Source of the DNA: Lysinibacillus sp. JNUCC-52
GTDB taxonomy: Bacteria; Bacillota; Bacilli; Bacillales_A; Planococcaceae
Assembly (NCBI RefSeq): GCF_015999545.1
Contig: NZ_CP065546.1
Location: forward strand, 2,099,501 to 2,163,500
Length of the DNA stretch: 64,000 nucleotides
Direction of reading: 5' to 3'
In this document: piece by piece, positions 17,750 to 27,327 of the stretch
Position numbering within the stretch: the stretch's first letter is position 1
Layout: each line of letters starts with the position of its first letter
Position numbers and translations under genes: made by a program
Notes under the pieces: generated by a model
Database searches by the model: none
What the model was told of the DNA's origin: nothing
Seen by the model: only the letters and a program-made list of their open reading frames with translations

Positions 17750-18427
17750 ATGTTTTATCACTACAAGTTTTGGCATAGCTTAACGCACCCCACGAACTTT
17801 ACACAGGCTATTGAGTCAGGAGAAATAAGGGGCTATAAAAAACGATCATTTACGGTTTTCATCCTCTTTTTGCTCCTTTTTGTGATACGCGAGTTTTGGG
17901 GAATGGGCACTGAAAGCTTAACATCATTATTTGCAATAAATCACCAGGATGAATACTATACTGCCCGTTTGCTATCAATGGTCGGAGCAATTGTTTGGGG
18001 AATCATTTATTTTTGCTTCCACTATTATGGCGTTACATATATATTACATCTATTAACGGACATTCCTTACAAATGGATCCAAAAAGTACAGTTATATGTG
18101 GTGGCATTTTTGCTTATCGAAAAGGCCATTTTATTTGCAGTGTTCTATGCAGTTGGTTACTCTACAACGTTCTCCTTCTTTTCACTTGCCCCTGTTGTAC
18201 AGCAAGTATTAGATAAAGATGTTGTGTTATTCATTATTAATCAGTTAACGGTGACAACTGTGCTGACGATTATTATACACTTTACGTTTCTTTCAAAATG
18301 GGAGGAAGCAACAGACCGTAAAGCATTATTAGCAAAAGTTATCGTACTCCAAGTAATAATGGCTGTTTTTGTTGGAATGATTAGCGTGTTACCACTACAA
18401 GAATGGATTACAAGGGGGTTAGGATGA
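17750..18427 (+). CDS. Multi-pass membrane protein, Yip1-like
   Basis: A 225-residue integral membrane protein with about five hydrophobic segments beginning near residue 35. Layout and charge pattern resemble the Yip1/YIF1 family, but no diagnostic motif settles this. The ATG has an AAAGGGAG site; a longer frame upstream lacks one. Its stop codon overlaps the start of the next gene (ATGA), so the two are translationally coupled and the product probably works with the HlyD-like protein. No ATPase or exporter gene is adjacent. Confidence 0.7.
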   Translation: MFYHYKFWHSLTHPTNFTQAIESGEIRGYKKRSFTVFILFLLLFVIREFWGMGTESLTSLFAINHQDEYYTARLLSMVGAIVWGIIYFCFHYYGVTYILHLLTDIPYKWIQKVQLYVVAFLLIEKAILFAVFYAVGYSTTFSFFSLAPVVQQVLDKDVVLFIINQLTVTTVLTIIIHFTFLSKWEEATDRKALLAKVIVLQVIMAVFVGMISVLPLQEWITRGLG

Positions 18428-19680
18428 TGCGTTTTATAAAATCCAGACCTTGGACAAGCCTTAGTATCATTGTTATAGCGCTATTAGTCGGCGTGAATGC
18501 CTTCTTCGTTTTCAAGGATAATAGTAAAGTTGCCCGTTCGTATTTTGTAGATGAATTTCAACGAGCTACTACTGGTGACCGAGTTGAAACGGTGAAAAAG
18601 GATACGATTGTTGCGCCCGCTGAAACGTATACAATTTCTGCAGATGCCAAAACTTTATCAGCAGTAAACGTAAAGCGTGGGCAGGACATCAAAGCAACGG
18701 ATCTTCTAGCTACTTATAAAACAGAAGAAGTTGACGATGAATTAACGAAGCTAGAGGCTGAACGGGATGCATATGAAACAGAATTAAGCGATTTAGAGTC
18801 TGCTTTATCACAAGTAGAATCTGAATTCGGAGACAAATCAAATCCGAAAAGTTCAATCAATACAGACCAAATTAGTGATAAATTAAATGTCACAGTTAAA
18901 TTAGAGTTAGGCCAACAAAATTCACCATCAACAGCTGTTGCGATTTTAAATCGTCACATCGCAGAAGCGACGCGTCAAATTGCCGTAATGGATGCACAAA
19001 TTGCACAAATTCAAGCACGTCAAGGCGTGATAAGCCCAGTAGATGGCGTTATTGCCAACATTATAGAAGAAGCTGGTACGGTGACCTTTGAAGTATATTC
19101 AACAGAAAAATCAATGCTCGCTTACTTATCTGAAGATGAATGGCAAAAAGTATTAGCGGGACAAACGGTTAATTTTGATTTACAACATTTTAAAGGTGAA
19201 TTATCTGGTGTTGTACTTGAAAAGCAAATGATTGCAACAAATCATGACTCTACATGGGCAAAAGAATTAGCGAAATCGGCAAAATTGCCGAAACCAACTA
19301 ATTATGAAGTAACATTACAGCAGGACGATGTGTTAGAAAATATTCCATTTTCTACAGTCGGCCAAGCTTCAATTGTTGTTAACGAAGCGCTCGATGCTTA
19401 TAAAGTGAAGTCTTCTTGGGTCAAAAAAGCAAAAGGTGCTAAGCGCGTATATATTATCGATGAAAACGGAAAAATCCGTCTTGAAGATATTGATGTTGAT
19501 TTTTCAACTGCCAATTCAACGATTTTCACAAGCTATTTCGATGAAGGCACACCGATTCTAGCTAATGAACACCGCAATATTTTAGCACGCTCCTTCTGTT
19601 CAATGCCTATTAAAAAAATAGAATGGCAACACTTTAAAGAAATTGGCTGGAAAGACTACGTCAAATATATTATTTTCTAA
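18424..19680 (+). CDS. HlyD-family efflux adaptor-like protein
   Basis: Membrane-anchored adaptor of about 418 residues, related to HlyD/YknX. It has one N-terminal membrane helix, a lipoyl-like half motif, a coiled coil (TKLEAERDAYETELSDLESAL region), a second coil ending VMDAQIAQIQARQG, the matching lipoyl half SPVDGVIANI, and beta-barrel domains. Such proteins usually join an ABC or MFS exporter, but no exporter lies in this two-gene unit. The last 25 residues (FCSMPIKKIEWQHFKEIGW...) form an unusual basic, aromatic tail. Two adjacent ATG codons follow an AAGGGGG site and overlap the upstream stop. Confidence 0.8.
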   Translation: MMRFIKSRPWTSLSIIVIALLVGVNAFFVFKDNSKVARSYFVDEFQRATTGDRVETVKKDTIVAPAETYTISADAKTLSAVNVKRGQDIKATDLLATYKTEEVDDELTKLEAERDAYETELSDLESALSQVESEFGDKSNPKSSINTDQISDKLNVTVKLELGQQNSPSTAVAILNRHIAEATRQIAVMDAQIAQIQARQGVISPVDGVIANIIEEAGTVTFEVYSTEKSMLAYLSEDEWQKVLAGQTVNFDLQHFKGELSGVVLEKQMIATNHDSTWAKELAKSAKLPKPTNYEVTLQQDDVLENIPFSTVGQASIVVNEALDAYKVKSSWVKKAKGAKRVYIIDENGKIRLEDIDVDFSTANSTIFTSYFDEGTPILANEHRNILARSFCSMPIKKIEWQHFKEIGWKDYVKYIIF

Positions 19681-19695
19681 AACTTAATTAAGAAC

Positions 19696-19732
19696 AAAAA
19701 AGGTATCAAGAATCATTCTTGATACCTTTTTT
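19696..19732. terminator. Bidirectional terminator between adaptor and glycosyltransferase genes
   Basis: A perfect stem (GGTATCAAGAA / TTCTTGATACC) with A6 before and T6 after serves the converging genes on both sides. Confidence 0.9.
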
Positions 19733-19755
19733 AGTGCCAGGCACTCAAACAATTT
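19733..19755. repeat. Dispersed repeat, copy 2 (AGTGCCAGGCACT...)
   Basis: Second copy of the sequence at 9541-9563, differing by one base in the palindrome, again directly after a terminator T run. Confidence 0.6.
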
Positions 19756-19763
19756 TCAAACGA

Positions 19764-21608
19764 TTATGTGCCTCGGTAATTTGTTGCTAGTTCGTGATAT
19801 TCTTTAGCTTTTTGATTGTTTCCTAATCGCTCATAACAAAGTGCTAATTGAACATACGGTAACCAAGTCCAAGCAGCATGGTTGATTAAATTTCCTTGTT
19901 TAGGTTGGTTTTTCACGTTTATTGCTTGCTCATACCAATAGATGGCTTGTTCATATTGTTCATCTACTAAAAATCTTGCACCTAAGCGACAACAACCTTC
20001 TGGACGAGGCATACAATATGCCAATGTTTTAAATAAAAATTGCAATTGTTTATCAGGATCATACAGGATTTCATAACAGTCCGCTATGTGCAAGCAAGCT
20101 GCTATCTCATCTTCTATCCATCCTTGTTTTGTTAATAAAAATTGTTTATATTTTTCGATCGCTTCTTCATACATGGCATGGTCCTTTAATTCATTCCCAT
20201 AGTAAAATAAATCACGAGCCGAAAATTCCTTTCCTAACACTTCTCTTTGTTTATATATTTTTATATTTCGATCTGTATATGGCTTCTCTTTACGATGCGT
20301 AATCGCAATATTGGGTTGTATTATATTGCCGTGAACAGCTAAGTATTCATGGACTGCACCAACCCAAGTAAAATTGCATGAACGTTTTACTAGTCTGTTT
20401 CTTTTTAGGCTATATGTTGGCTCTCCATTCTGATCGAATGCTAAGTGATAGTCCATCATGACACTGTCTACTTCTTTAGAGCTGAGCTCTTTTGTTAAGC
20501 TCAAAAAACGTTGTCTTTCGCTTTCCTGTAAAATATCATCTGCATCTAACCATAAAATATAGTCTTTTGTTGCTTTACTAAATGAATAATTACGCGCTTT
20601 TGAAAAGTCATCTTCCCAGGCAAATTCATAAACATGATTAGTGAATTGCCCCGCAATATCTTTTGTTCTATCTGAGGAACCTGTGTCTACAATAATAATT
20701 TCATCAACAAGTTGTTGAACGGAAGATAAACAGCGTGCTAAAACTTGTTCTTCATTTTTGACTATCATACATAAGCTAACTGTTGCTTTGTCCTTTTTTT
20801 TCGTGAGGACTTCATTTTTAAATTTTTGTGCACCAAGTAATTCGGATTCTCTATAAATATGGAATGCAGGAAGACGAGTATCCACAAAAAGCTGTAAATC
20901 TAATGCAGCAGCTCTTATGCAAAAATGTCGATCTTCACCCCAAAATGATAAATTGTTCATCTGTTTAAAACGAACACCTTTTAAAAGTGCTTTTCTACTT
21001 ATTAATGTGCACGCACCCAATCCACCTACTTCATATACGCCTGGTACTTTTAATTTCGTTATGAACGCTGCAGTTCGATTTGCTATTTCTATCGGTTCCA
21101 ATTTTTCTCCATTTTTTATTTCATATAATGTGTATTCATCCATCATCCACACTTGCGGTAATGCTTCAACATCCTTTTGCCATTTGGTCCAAAAAATATT
21201 TGAAATGATATCCTTTTGTTCATGCCATAAATTTTGTAGTGTATTCGGATACAACATTAAATCTGAATCTATAAGGAATAACCCATCATACTGGAATTGA
21301 ATTGCATGCTCTATAATAGCGTCTTTCATTTTTGCTACTTTTTCAATTAGTGAATCTGTCCAATAATGTGTTTTTTCATCTTTCATATAAATGTCATTTT
21401 GCTGATCATATTTAATAATTTTCACACGTTCATTTTCCGATTGAAATGACGCTAAAAGTTCTGTTGATTGTTTATCGTCATTATCATCTATAAATAAAAA
21501 ATCCACTACAAGTTCATCTTGATTTAACGATTGCAGGGAAGTTAAGAAATATGCCAAAATATAAGGGTTTTGTCGCACAGGGCTGGCAATTAAAATATGA
21601 GGTTTCAT
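19764..21608 (-). CDS. Two-domain glycosyltransferase with TPR tail
   Basis: A 614-residue cytosolic protein. The N-terminal domain (about 1-250) is GT-A-like with LFIDSDLM as a DxD-type motif. A second, GT2 domain (about 265-400) reads SLCMIVKNEE, IIIVDTGSSD and LWLDADD, the signature of the SunS/WcaA-like family that often glycosylates proteins or wall glycans. The C-terminal third consists of TPR-like helices (YGNELKDHAMYEEAIEKYKQF). The start is the ATG behind a GGAGGATTAC context; 19 extra upstream codons lack support. Among S-layer genes, a role in S-layer or wall glycosylation is plausible but inferred. Confidence 0.85.
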   Translation of the reverse strand: MKPHILIASPVRQNPYILAYFLTSLQSLNQDELVVDFLFIDDNDDKQSTELLASFQSENERVKIIKYDQQNDIYMKDEKTHYWTDSLIEKVAKMKDAIIEHAIQFQYDGLFLIDSDLMLYPNTLQNLWHEQKDIISNIFWTKWQKDVEALPQVWMMDEYTLYEIKNGEKLEPIEIANRTAAFITKLKVPGVYEVGGLGACTLISRKALLKGVRFKQMNNLSFWGEDRHFCIRAAALDLQLFVDTRLPAFHIYRESELLGAQKFKNEVLTKKKDKATVSLCMIVKNEEQVLARCLSSVQQLVDEIIIVDTGSSDRTKDIAGQFTNHVYEFAWEDDFSKARNYSFSKATKDYILWLDADDILQESERQRFLSLTKELSSKEVDSVMMDYHLAFDQNGEPTYSLKRNRLVKRSCNFTWVGAVHEYLAVHGNIIQPNIAITHRKEKPYTDRNIKIYKQREVLGKEFSARDLFYYGNELKDHAMYEEAIEKYKQFLLTKQGWIEDEIAACLHIADCYEILYDPDKQLQFLFKTLAYCMPRPEGCCRLGARFLVDEQYEQAIYWYEQAINVKNQPKQGNLINHAAWTWLPYVQLALCYERLGNNQKAKEYHELATNYRGT

Positions 21609-21732
21609 GTAATCCTCCTTCATTAAATGCTTTGGAAAAATGTATTTTGATAGAGGTGAATTCACAACAATTGGTCATAGTTATATCAATATTCATATTT
21701 CACTTGTTTTGTTACAGAGCTTGTAATCAAAA

Positions 21733-21791
21733 AGCCCTCTTGCATGATGCAAAAGTCAACGACAATTGACTTTTCATCATACAAGAGAGCT
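21733..21791 (-). terminator. Long hairpin terminator of the SLH protein gene
   Basis: Imperfect arms of about 26 bases (AGCTCTCTTG...AAAAGTCAA / TTGACTTTTG...CAAGAGGGCT on the minus strand) end in TTTTTG. It lies 130 bases past the stop codon, with a 21-bp repeat array in between. Confidence 0.75.
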
Positions 21792-21806
21792 TCATTTAAC
21801 TAGGGG

Positions 21807-21926
21807 TATCGGCGATTTTTGAGGTTCTATCGGCTATTCTTAAGGTTCTATCGGCTATTCACCTCAGTTTATCGGCGGTTCCAGTTGTTCTATCGGCGAT
21901 TTCCAGCAGTTTATCGGCGGTTCACC
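21807..21926. repeat. 21-bp-period tandem array A (six TATCGGC units)
   Basis: Six cores of the form TATCGGC(G/T)(A/G)TT begin exactly every 21 bases from 21807 to 21912, separated by variable 10-base spacers. The array begins at the stop codon of the SLH protein and ends before its terminator, so it is in the 3' untranslated region of that mRNA. Confidence 0.85.
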
Positions 21927-23415
21927 ATGAATTTTCCATATCTTGTTGCGTTGCTAGCTCGTAATACATAGATGTTACACCGCTTATTTCATACATCATG
22001 CCATGTACATAAATTTTTTCACCGTTTGTACCGTTTAGGCGAATGGCAAATAGAGCATCTCCTTTGCCTACACGTTTAATTGTTACACCATCTGCTGAAT
22101 GTTCAACATCAACAATTTTGTGATCAATCGTGGCTCCTGTATATTGCTCAATGCTAACATCCTTAACGGTAAAGCCTATTTCACTTGTTGGAATGAATTC
22201 GCTACTTATTTCAACAGCTGCTGAAGTATACATATCAAAACCATCCGTTTCAGCGCGAATGCCAACACGCACAGATTGACCTTTGCCATCAGACAAAGTT
22301 GCTATATAATCCCCAGCCTGCAATAGCTTCAACTCGTAATTGCCGCCTTTTGGAATGCTATCTTCCTCCCAACCTTCAAAATTGTAAGGTTGATAGACAA
22401 AGACTTTATCGCTTACCTCATAACCATTTGCAGTTGTCAGCTTGATATGAGCAGGATCAAATCCTAACTCCTCCTCAAAAAGCAGTGCTACGCCAGGTGT
22501 TATTTCATCCGTTTGCTGGCAATTGAGCTGGAGCTTGCCGTCTACTTCCGTAACAACAACCTTATATTTTTGCGTTTCGACGACTTCATAGTTTTCTTCC
22601 TTATCTATATTGTAGCCTATTAACATGAAGTAGCCCGAGCCCTCTCGAAGTGCCTCCACTGTTATGCCATTTGTTGTTTGATGAATGTTGAAAAATTCAT
22701 GCTCACCATCCGTCGCAACATTATCATAAGAGTAAGCATCAAGTTGACTTGCACCAAGTTCGCTTGCAGAAAATTTCTGTAAAACACGGTTCGCTTGCAT
22801 CGCCTCTATGCGTTGAATAAATAAGGCAAATTGAGAACGCTTCACTGTTTCTTTTAAACCAAATGTAGTTGCTGTAATCCCCTTTGTAATGTTGTGTTCA
22901 AACAAAGGTCCAACTGCATAATAGGCATCAGAGTATTTCACAATATCTGTAAACGGAAGTGTCCAATCTTCTGCAATATTGGCTAATTGGTAGGCCGCCG
23001 TTAACATACTCGCCAACTGTTCACGTGTAATCGCTTGATTAACACCATAGCTACCGTTCGCAAAGCCAGTCGTAATTCCTTCATTAGCTAAAGCAGCAAT
23101 TGCGCCATAGTATTCATCACTTTCCTGAACATCCGTAAATTGCGGATTTATCACGTTTTGCGTATCTAGCGCCAATAAATTAGCTAAAATTTTCGCAGCT
23201 TGTCCACGTGTTACATCAGCATATGGCTTGAATGTACCATCTGCATACCCATTAATAATTCCTCTTGCTGCTAATTCTTTTACCGCAGCCCCATATTCTT
23301 TCGACATATCAACATCGCTAAAACCTTCTGCTGCTTGTGCTGTTGGCACTACTACAATGGCGCTTGTTGCTAATGCTGCAACGATTGCACCTTGAAATAA
23401 ACTGTTCCGCTTCAT
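21922..23415 (-). CDS. SLH-domain surface protein with unknown C-terminal region
   Basis: An exported protein of 497 residues: signal peptide (cleavage near VPTAQAAEG, about 29), three SLH domains (about 30-75 with GIINGYADGTFKPYADVTRG, 90-135, 150-200), and a 290-residue C-terminal region. The latter looks like beta-rich Ig-like folds and has no recognised catalytic motif. SLH domains would bind it to the wall polymer. Its stop codon abuts the 21-bp array. The binding role is firm by family; the outer domain's job is unknown. Confidence 0.88.
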   Translation of the reverse strand: MKRNSLFQGAIVAALATSAIVVVPTAQAAEGFSDVDMSKEYGAAVKELAARGIINGYADGTFKPYADVTRGQAAKILANLLALDTQNVINPQFTDVQESDEYYGAIAALANEGITTGFANGSYGVNQAITREQLASMLTAAYQLANIAEDWTLPFTDIVKYSDAYYAVGPLFEHNITKGITATTFGLKETVKRSQFALFIQRIEAMQANRVLQKFSASELGASQLDAYSYDNVATDGEHEFFNIHQTTNGITVEALREGSGYFMLIGYNIDKEENYEVVETQKYKVVVTEVDGKLQLNCQQTDEITPGVALLFEEELGFDPAHIKLTTANGYEVSDKVFVYQPYNFEGWEEDSIPKGGNYELKLLQAGDYIATLSDGKGQSVRVGIRAETDGFDMYTSAAVEISSEFIPTSEIGFTVKDVSIEQYTGATIDHKIVDVEHSADGVTIKRVGKGDALFAIRLNGTNGEKIYVHGMMYEISGVTSMYYELATQQDMENSW

Positions 23416-23582
23416 CCGCTCATCCCCCTACACATTTTATCTATCATACTTGATAATACGTGGAGGTAATAGTAAAAGTTTCATATTCTTCTATAGTTAT
23501 GTAATCTGGAGCCTTTCTAAATATAACGAGCAATCCCTAATGAGCGAGAAATCGCTATAATTACATGGTTTTTCCACCAAAA

Positions 23583-23630
23583 AAGCCTTGTGACTATAAT
23601 GAAACAAAAGTTTCATTTAATCACAAGGCT
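23583..23630 (-). terminator. Terminator of the S-layer protein gene
   Basis: Nested inverted repeat: outer arms AGCCTTGTGA / TCACAAGGCT and an inner ATGAAAC / GTTTCAT pair, followed by T residues on the minus strand. Confidence 0.85.
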
Positions 23631-23668
23631 AGTTACTAGTAAACTAGTTTATAGCGGTATGCTATTTA

Positions 23669-26600
23669 TTAAGGTGCAGCAACGATAGTTACTTTTAATT
23701 CTTTTGTTGCGTTACCAACTTTAATTTTTAAAGTTACTTTAGCTTCTTTAACATCAGCATTTAAAGTAGCTGTTGCAGCTGCAGTACCGTTAGCAGCAAT
23801 TTTAACATCTGTTACTTTTTCAGGTACGATTGTAACTGTATCTGCTGCAAGTGCAGTGATTGCTTTGTTACCGTATTGGTCAACAGTTGCAACGTTTACT
23901 ACTGCAGGAGTATCATCAGTAGATTTTAAGTTAGCTACAGTTGAACCAGATACTAATGTAGCTTCTGTAATAGCTTTAGCTAAGTTGTAATCAGCTGTTG
24001 TTTCTGATGCTGTAAAGAAGAAATCTTGTGTTTTTTCTGTGTCAGCTGAAACAACAAATTTTTGTTCTAACACTTGACCAGTTGCATTAATTGTTACTTT
24101 TAATGTGAATTCTGTGTCAATTTTGTTAGCTGGTGTTGCTGAGTCAGTGTTTAAATCTGTATCAGCGATAGTTACTTTACCACCAGTTACTGCTGTTGGT
24201 GAAGTAATTTTACCACCTTGTACTGTTGCAGTATATTCGCTGTCAGCAAGTGCTACTTTACCACCGTTTAGTAAACCGTTAACTGTAATATCTTTAGCTG
24301 TTGCTACTTTAGTTTTGCCAATTTCAGCAATTTCATAACCATTGTATTCAGTACCGTCAGTTACTTGTACTTTAACTTCAACAGCAGAATCAATTGTGCC
24401 ATTTGGAGTTGTAAGAGCCACATTTAATGTTGCAGTTCCGTTTTTAAGTGCAGTTACTTGATTTCCAGCTACTGATACTACGTCTGAAGTTCCAACTAAT
24501 GTTACTGTTACAGGTTCAGCAGAGTTTTTCATTTCACGACCGTATTGGTCTTCAATGATTAAGTGATCTTTTGCTGTAATTGTAACTGGAGATTTAGAAG
24601 TTGAAATTACTAAAGGAGTTTTAAGTCCACGAACTACAGTTGGAACTGCTTTAGCTTTTACATCTACAGTAATAGTAGCAACTTTGTAAGTTGAAGTTTG
24701 GAATACTAATGCTTGTGTTCCAGCAGTGTTGAATGTAGTTTTGTAGTAAACTTGACCATCTTTCACTTCAAGAGCTGATTCAGCAACTGTAGTACCGCCA
24801 ACTTTAATACCTTTGTTAGCATCAGCTAATACTTTTTTGTTAGTGATTACGTTGCCTTCTTTATCAGTAACTGTTAATGGGATTAATGTAGATTCTTCAG
24901 CAACAGCGATTTCTGGTTGAGAAACAGAGATTGCATTAGTTGTAGAAGTTTCTGCAACTTTAACAGTGTATTTAGCTGTTTGACCGTTAGTTGTTGAAAT
25001 TAATAACACATCAGTGTCGCCAGCTTTTAAGATTGAAGATAATGCAACTACTAATTTATCTTTATCGCCAATTTTCACTTTAGTAACAGTGTTAGCGATT
25101 GTTAAGTTTGTAGTGTTTGTGTTTGTGATAACTAAACCTGTTGCTTTAGAAGCGTCAGTAATTTCTTTACCATATTGATCTTTAAGGTTTAATACGATAT
25201 AAGCGTCAGAAGCTTTAGAAGAATCATTTAAAGCTAGTTCTTCACCTTTAGCGTTATAAACACCAGCTACTTCAATAGAAGAAACTGTAGATTCAGCAGA
25301 TAATTTTACAGTTTTAGAAACTGATGTACCTGTAGCAGCATCAAATAATACTACTGGTACGATATCACCGATTTTTTTACCTTCTACAACAGCACCTGAT
25401 AATTTAATTACACCTTTAGCTGAATCAGCTACAACAGTTGTATTAGCATTATCATTAGTTTTTAAAGAAGTTGTTTTTGTAATATCTGTACCATATTGGT
25501 CTTTAACTACATAACCAACAGTTGCAGTTGTACCAGCATCGAAAGTACCGTCAGCTTTAACAGCTTTGTCAACTACAGCTACTTCATCTAAAACTTCGAT
25601 TGAAGTTACTTTTTGAGCTTCGATTTTAACTGTGCTTGTTAATACATTTTCAGTTAAACCAGCAACGTTTACAGTGTAATCAGCTGCTTGGAAGTTTGTA
25701 GCACCTACTAATTGAACTGATTTTTTGTCTTCAGACCAAACTAGAGTTACGTTTTGTTTGAAAGTACCACGTAGTAATTCAACTTTAGCTTTAGTAGTAT
25801 CTTCTACTGCTTTGTTGAATTGAACTTCGATTGTTTTAGCGTTAACTGCTTTTACTGCTTCTAATTTAACTTCAGTTACTTCATATGTAACTACAGCTGA
25901 ATAAGTTTTACCTTCGATTTCGAACTCTACTTTAGTTTCTTTGTTTTCTTCAAGTGGAGTTTCTAATTTTACAGTGTGTTTAGTGTCATCAGAAAGAGTT
26001 ACTTCTAATGTAGTTGCGTCAACAACTTTAGCTTCTTTAACAGTTAAAGCAGCTTCGCCCACTTTTGTAATTGTACGGTGTAAGAATGATGCGAATTGAC
26101 CACGAGTTAAAGAGTTTTTAGGGTTGAACGCTTTAACGTTTGTAAGTCCAGCATATTCTAAAGCGATAATTGCTTCACGGTTTTCAGTTGCTGTAGCTTT
26201 GTCTAAATCTGTGATAGCAGATTTGAAGTCAGATTCTTTGTAATCTGCTACTAAGTCTACATTGTAAACAGTGTTGATAGCACGTACTAATACTACTGCC
26301 ATTTGTTCACGGTTCATGTTGTTTGTGTACATTAATTTGTTGTTAGAACCTTTGAATACGCCTGCATCTTTAACAAGTGCTGCATATTGTAGTAATTCTT
26401 GGTCTGGAGCTGAAGTTGGAAGGTCAGTGAAACGAGCTTCTGTTTTGTAATCAGCTGGAATTTCATATCCTTCAGAAATTAACCATTTACCTAAGAATTT
26501 TGCTACGTTACCGCGTGTTACCACTGCGTTCGGTTTGAATGTACCGTCAGTGTAACCTCCTACGATTTTAGCTTCCGCTAATGCTAAGATAGCGTCCTTG

Positions 26601-26716
26601 TGATCACTTGTTTCAATATCAGAAAAGCTTGCTGCGCTTGCTACTGGTACGATTGCTGATGCTACTAGAGCTGCTGATGCTGCGCCGACAACCCATTTGC
26701 TATATTTTTGTTTCAT
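23669..26716 (-). CDS. S-layer protein with N-terminal SLH domains
   Basis: Surface-lattice protein of 1015 residues. It has a signal peptide (cleavage near VASAASF, about 28), three SLH domains to about residue 205 (KIVGGYTDGTFKPNAVVTRG, KDAGVFKGSNNKLMYTNN, ALEYAGLTNVKAFNPKNSLTRG), then beta-rich Ig-like repeats to the end, with several BIG2-like DQYG segments. The start used is the ATG with AGGAGG nine bases ahead; 23 upstream codons are unsupported. Its SLH part is clearly homologous to, but much diverged from, the invertible S-layer pair at 39.6-49.4 kb. It is probably expressed from its own promoter and carries its own strong terminator. Confidence 0.92.
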   Translation of the reverse strand: MKQKYSKWVVGAASAALVASAIVPVASAASFSDIETSDHKDAILALAEAKIVGGYTDGTFKPNAVVTRGNVAKFLGKWLISEGYEIPADYKTEARFTDLPTSAPDQELLQYAALVKDAGVFKGSNNKLMYTNNMNREQMAVVLVRAINTVYNVDLVADYKESDFKSAITDLDKATATENREAIIALEYAGLTNVKAFNPKNSLTRGQFASFLHRTITKVGEAALTVKEAKVVDATTLEVTLSDDTKHTVKLETPLEENKETKVEFEIEGKTYSAVVTYEVTEVKLEAVKAVNAKTIEVQFNKAVEDTTKAKVELLRGTFKQNVTLVWSEDKKSVQLVGATNFQAADYTVNVAGLTENVLTSTVKIEAQKVTSIEVLDEVAVVDKAVKADGTFDAGTTATVGYVVKDQYGTDITKTTSLKTNDNANTTVVADSAKGVIKLSGAVVEGKKIGDIVPVVLFDAATGTSVSKTVKLSAESTVSSIEVAGVYNAKGEELALNDSSKASDAYIVLNLKDQYGKEITDASKATGLVITNTNTTNLTIANTVTKVKIGDKDKLVVALSSILKAGDTDVLLISTTNGQTAKYTVKVAETSTTNAISVSQPEIAVAEESTLIPLTVTDKEGNVITNKKVLADANKGIKVGGTTVAESALEVKDGQVYYKTTFNTAGTQALVFQTSTYKVATITVDVKAKAVPTVVRGLKTPLVISTSKSPVTITAKDHLIIEDQYGREMKNSAEPVTVTLVGTSDVVSVAGNQVTALKNGTATLNVALTTPNGTIDSAVEVKVQVTDGTEYNGYEIAEIGKTKVATAKDITVNGLLNGGKVALADSEYTATVQGGKITSPTAVTGGKVTIADTDLNTDSATPANKIDTEFTLKVTINATGQVLEQKFVVSADTEKTQDFFFTASETTADYNLAKAITEATLVSGSTVANLKSTDDTPAVVNVATVDQYGNKAITALAADTVTIVPEKVTDVKIAANGTAAATATLNADVKEAKVTLKIKVGNATKELKVTIVAAP

Positions 26717-27327
26717 GTCTAAAAACCTCCTAGATAAATTAGCCACTTTTATGACTACGATTCTATTATAAGAGAAGTAGAACATACATATCCATGTGAA
26801 ATATCTGGAATGAAAGATGTGGTAACAGTAATACTTTATTGGTTACACATACAAAATTTAGTTTTTTATATAGTGTTTTACCATCCAGTAATTAGTAGAG
26901 AAGTGTTGCTTTTATGCGGAAAATATACCATTTTACCCATAGGTATTGAGACTTTTTCCCTTCCATATATTTTTAGCTAAGACAATTTTCTCACTTAAAG
27001 GAATAGTGAACAAATCATGAATTTACGTTACAATAATATAGGTAATTTATTCATTAATTCCCTTGGAAAACTGGATTAATATTTTATGGAAACCAGAATC
27101 TAGCGATAGTGACTTTATTCTATTAAGGATTAATGGACTTCAATCAGCGGTATGACTGGGTTTTGTCGCGATTTGCTCAGTGGTCTGACGATTCGCTTCA
27201 GGGGTATGGCGTTTCACTCGAGTGTTGTGGCGTTTCACTTTAAGTTAATGGCGATTGTTGCTGCGCTACTAACGACCTCGACTATTCGCTAAGTTCTATC
27301 ATTTACAGAGATGAGGATTTGACAGAA
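26717..27327. other. Divergent upstream region, 611 bp
   Basis: Separates the S-layer gene (minus) from the MBOAT acyltransferase gene (plus). It should hold the S-layer promoter and untranslated leader; a TATAAT lies on the minus strand at 26765-26770 without a convincing -35. The part near the MBOAT gene contains a degenerate 21-bp-period array. No other gene is seen. Confidence 0.45.
27148..27270. repeat. Degenerate tandem array E (about 21-bp period, GGCGTTTCAC type)
   Basis: CG(A/T)TT-type cores recur at steps of 21, 20, 21, 21 and 21 bases, the clearest reading TGGCGTTTCAC twice. The family resembles array F more than the TATCGGCGATT arrays. Confidence 0.6.
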
